Below the pieces are notes generated by a model. The model did no database searches, was not told the DNA's origin, and was given only the letters and a program-made list of their open reading frames with translations. From Chlamydiota bacterium (GTDB lineage Bacteria; Chlamydiota; Chlamydiia; Chlamydiales; Simkaniaceae), in assembly GCA_021772295.1 (NCBI GenBank), contig JAJFMG010000081.1, positions 1-7,968 of the forward strand: a stretch of 7,968 nt of DNA. The letters are read 5' to 3'. Position numbers and translations under genes: made by a program. Shown piece by piece: positions 5,777-7,968 of this stretch (positions within the stretch are counted from its first letter, which is position 1; each line of letters opens with the position of its first letter).

Positions 5777-5852
5777 AAACTCAGTTCAAGTGGCAGTACT
5801 TCTTGCTTTTTTCCAAATAGATCGCTACTTTGCAAATGGAGGGATTCAAGTC

Positions 5853-6782
5853 ATGTTTACACGTTATATCTTACCCATTTTAGCTTTACTAGGAGTTTTC
5901 TTTGGGGCTTTTATGGTTTTTTATGGAATGCAAAAACCGCCAACACCACCCATTGAGTTTCCGCCTGCAGTTTCACCCTATAAACATGCTGTATCAGGCG
6001 CTGGAATTATTGAAGCTGCGTCTGAAAATATATTAATCGGAACTTCATTTAATGATGTTGTAACCAATGTTTACGTTAAAACAGGTGATGTCGTGGAAGA
6101 AGGAGCGCCTCTTTTTAAAGTAGATACGCGAACATTTGATGCAGATTTAGAAGAAGCAATGAAAGCTCGTGATAAAGCAAAAGTTAACTTTGCTGATCAA
6201 AAACAACAATTTGAACTTTATTATAGTCTTAAAGACAAAGATGCTGTTTCTCAAAATGAATATAACCAAGTATTTTATTCCTTTGAAAAAGCGAAACAAG
6301 AACTAGAAGAAAGGGAAGCTGCTATAGATGTTGCTAAGTCGTTTATTGAAAAAGCAACTGTAAAAGCGCCCATAAAAGGTGAGGTTCTTCAGCTCAATGT
6401 AAGGCTCGGTCAGAATGTAGAGCTTAATCCTTTTTCTAAGCAACCATTGATTATTTTCGGTAATGTTGATCAGTTCCACTTAAGAGTAGATATTGATGAA
6501 GCGGATATTTGGAGAGTCCAAAAATGTGCAAAAGCGACTGCTTTTGTAAGAGGAAATAGCTCGATTGTCATTCCCTTGCAATTTGTGAGGATAGAGCCCT
6601 ATGTTGTTCCTAAAACATCTCTTACAGGTGATAATAGTGAGCGTGTGGATACAAGAGTTCTACAAGTCCTTTTTTCTTTTGAAAAAGATTTATATCCGGT
6701 GTATGTTGGACAAATTTTAGACGTGTATATGCAGGCGATTCCAATAGATAAGAGGTATGATGAAGACGCCTTTGTATCTTAG
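5853..6782 (+). CDS. HlyD-family periplasmic adaptor (membrane fusion protein) of an efflux pump
   Basis: From ATG 5853 the protein has 309 residues. It bridges an inner-membrane pump to the outer-membrane channel encoded next. One membrane anchor (about 6-25) is followed by a proline-rich linker. Then comes the first lipoyl half (GTSFNDVVTNVYVKTGD-V-EG-PLFKVD, 63-91), a helical hairpin of about 95-165 rich in K, E and Q, and the second lipoyl half (ATVKAPIKGEVLQLNVRLGQNV, 168-189). A beta-barrel domain follows, with FHLRVDIDEADIW at 208-220. GGAGGG ends 9 nt upstream of this ATG. An in-frame GTG at 5790 would add 21 residues without a ribosome-binding site and is less likely. The short hairpin and single anchor fit adaptors used with RND or MacB/DevC-type ABC pumps, and the sequence does not decide between them. 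Confidence 0.88.
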   Translation: MFTRYILPILALLGVFFGAFMVFYGMQKPPTPPIEFPPAVSPYKHAVSGAGIIEAASENILIGTSFNDVVTNVYVKTGDVVEEGAPLFKVDTRTFDADLEEAMKARDKAKVNFADQKQQFELYYSLKDKDAVSQNEYNQVFYSFEKAKQELEEREAAIDVAKSFIEKATVKAPIKGEVLQLNVRLGQNVELNPFSKQPLIIFGNVDQFHLRVDIDEADIWRVQKCAKATAFVRGNSSIVIPLQFVRIEPYVVPKTSLTGDNSERVDTRVLQVLFSFEKDLYPVYVGQILDVYMQAIPIDKRYDEDAFVS

Positions 6783-7968
6783 CCTTTTGCTTTGCAGTTC
6801 TTGTATGGTTGGTCCAAAATATAGCGATCCTACAAGCGCTACGCCTAAAAGTTTCAAGCATGCAGAAAAAGAGAATGATATTCCCAAAAAGGTCTCTCAT
6901 TTTTGGGAAGCTTTTCAAGATCCAAAACTTTCGTTACTTGTTGAAAAGGCAATGAGTACAAATTTTGACCTTTTAATTGCTTTAGAAAAGATTCAAGAGA
7001 CGCGCGCTTTCTATAACTTACAAATTGCAAATTTTTTTCCCGAAATTGATGCAAATGCTCTTGCAACGAGATCACGCATTTCTCAAAATATGTTTGATGC
7101 GCCTTTTTTGGGACCAGCTTACCAAAATTTTTATCAGCTAGGTTTTGATGCTTCTTGGGAAATAGATGTATTTGGAAAATTGAGAAGGGAGAGAAGAAGC
7201 GCATTTGCTTTGGTGAAGGCCCAAATAGATGAGATGCTTGATGTAAAACTTATTTTGGCATCAGAGATTTGTAAGGTATATTTCGAGATTAGAGAACTTC
7301 AAAATCTTTTGAAGCTCTCTAAAAAAAGAGCTGCTATTCAAGAAGAAATTGTAAAACTTAGTGAGGATCTCTTTGAATCTGGACTGCAAAGTGATATCGA
7401 TCTGAATGTCGAAAAAGAAGAAGAAAAGCGATTACTACAAAGAATTTATGATTTAGAAATTATCTATCAAAAAAGTCTGTTTCGCTTAACAACGCTTCTT
7501 GGCGTTTTACCCGAAGAAAAGCTTTGTCTTGATGAAGGGATAGTGCCTGTTGGGTATTTTCAAATGGGGATTGAAATGCCCTCAGAGTTACTTCGCAAAA
7601 GGCCAGATATTCGAAAGGTAGAAAATCTTTTTGCAAGTAAATTCGAAGACGTTGGCTCTGCGGTAGCTGACTTCTTTCCTCGGTTTAATTTACTTGGATC
7701 TTTTGATTATAGCTCTAATAAGGTGGAAAAGTGGTTTAATGCTGGAAGTAGAGGGTTTTCTATTGGTCCTTCTATGAATTGGCCAATCCTTACATTCGGA
7801 AGGCTTCGCTCAAATTTGCAGGAAAAAAAATCTGTACAAAGACAGGCGTTACTTGATTATGAAAAGAGCGTAATTGAGGCATTTGCAGATGTGGAGGGCG
7901 CTTTTGTAGCCTATTTTACATCCAAGAAAGCCTTAGATGAAAAAAAAGAAGAGCTTATTTTTGTCTCA
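6760..7968 (+). CDS. NodT/TolC-family outer-membrane efflux lipoprotein, partial (C-terminus off right edge)
   Basis: The frame is open for 403 codons to the last base of the window, and the family usually has about 450-500 residues. The N-terminus MKTPLYLSLLLCSSCMVGPKY is a lipoprotein signal with Cys15 as the likely lipidated residue; the -3 position is Cys rather than the usual Leu. FWEAFQDPKLSLLVEKA (48-64), ASWEIDVFGKLRR (131-143) and LLRKRPDIRKVE (277-288) are hallmarks of NodT-type factors. Two helical repeats of the trimeric channel are visible: an SDIDLNVEKEEEKR segment in the first and an IEAFADVEGAF segment in the second. It overlaps the adaptor gene by 23 bp in another frame. The start at 6760 is preferred over ATG 6757 because AAGAGG (6750-6755) then stands 4 nt away. 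The channel exports substrates through the outer membrane. Confidence 0.93.
   Translation, partial: MKTPLYLSLLLCSSCMVGPKYSDPTSATPKSFKHAEKENDIPKKVSHFWEAFQDPKLSLLVEKAMSTNFDLLIALEKIQETRAFYNLQIANFFPEIDANALATRSRISQNMFDAPFLGPAYQNFYQLGFDASWEIDVFGKLRRERRSAFALVKAQIDEMLDVKLILASEICKVYFEIRELQNLLKLSKKRAAIQEEIVKLSEDLFESGLQSDIDLNVEKEEEKRLLQRIYDLEIIYQKSLFRLTTLLGVLPEEKLCLDEGIVPVGYFQMGIEMPSELLRKRPDIRKVENLFASKFEDVGSAVADFFPRFNLLGSFDYSSNKVEKWFNAGSRGFSIGPSMNWPILTFGRLRSNLQEKKSVQRQALLDYEKSVIEAFADVEGAFVAYFTSKKALDEKKEELIFVS

Noticed and set aside
5790..5852. GTG at 5790 as the start of the HlyD-family adaptor
   Set aside because: No ribosome-binding site precedes it and it is very close to the candidate TATAAT; ATG 5853 has GGAGGG upstream and places the membrane anchor at the N-terminus.
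6622..7204. Two overlapping minus-strand open frames opposite the efflux genes
   Set aside because: The sense strand encodes clearly conserved adaptor and NodT motifs; the antisense translations look random.

Overview
The window is AT-rich bacterial DNA with densely packed genes, and it most likely comes from a member of the Chlamydiota. The main reason is the ClpB protein. Its linker and middle-domain entry ([11 protein letters not shown], residues 408-418) and its LEKYCKSLT segment (residues 159-167) resemble, from memory, chlamydial ClpB rather than the proteobacterial form. I cannot name a genus. An environmental (Parachlamydia-, Simkania- or Rhabdochlamydia-like) lineage is a guess, based on accessory genes I do not recall from Chlamydia itself.

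Layout from left to right. (1) Positions 2-610, minus strand: the first 203 codons of an exported periplasmic-binding-protein-like gene that runs off the left edge. (2) Positions 611-748: a divergent control region with one candidate promoter in each direction and a perfect 20-bp palindrome at the predicted start of the minus transcript. (3) Positions 749-1420, plus: a six-helix membrane protein resembling the LysE/GAP transporter superfamily. (4) Positions 1597-2037, plus: a stand-alone GyrI/Cass2-like effector-binding protein with its own candidate promoter. (5) Positions 2115-4688, plus: complete clpB, with an unusually long Shine-Dalgarno match and a probable internal start for a short isoform, closed by a strong hairpin. 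(6) Positions 4689-4915: a convergent intergenic region. (7) Positions 4916-5611, minus: an acidic, mostly helical orphan protein. (8) Positions 5612-5852: a second divergent control region. (9) Positions 5853-6782 and 6760-7968, plus: a HlyD-family adaptor overlapping a NodT/TolC-family outer-membrane factor that runs off the right edge. The coding region 6760-7968 is open to the window end.

Functionally the window is a mix: protein-disaggregation chaperone, two thirds of a tripartite efflux pump, a probable small-molecule exporter, a ligand-binding protein and one unknown. The adaptor and outer-membrane genes form an operon. The inner-membrane pump gene is not in the window and is expected beyond position 7968. 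I see no tRNA, rRNA, CRISPR array, insertion sequence or phage gene. I did not find a clearly new multi-gene system. The most worthwhile leads are the clpB translation signals, the palindrome operator candidate, the orphan acidic protein, and the possible efflux link of the left-edge binding protein.
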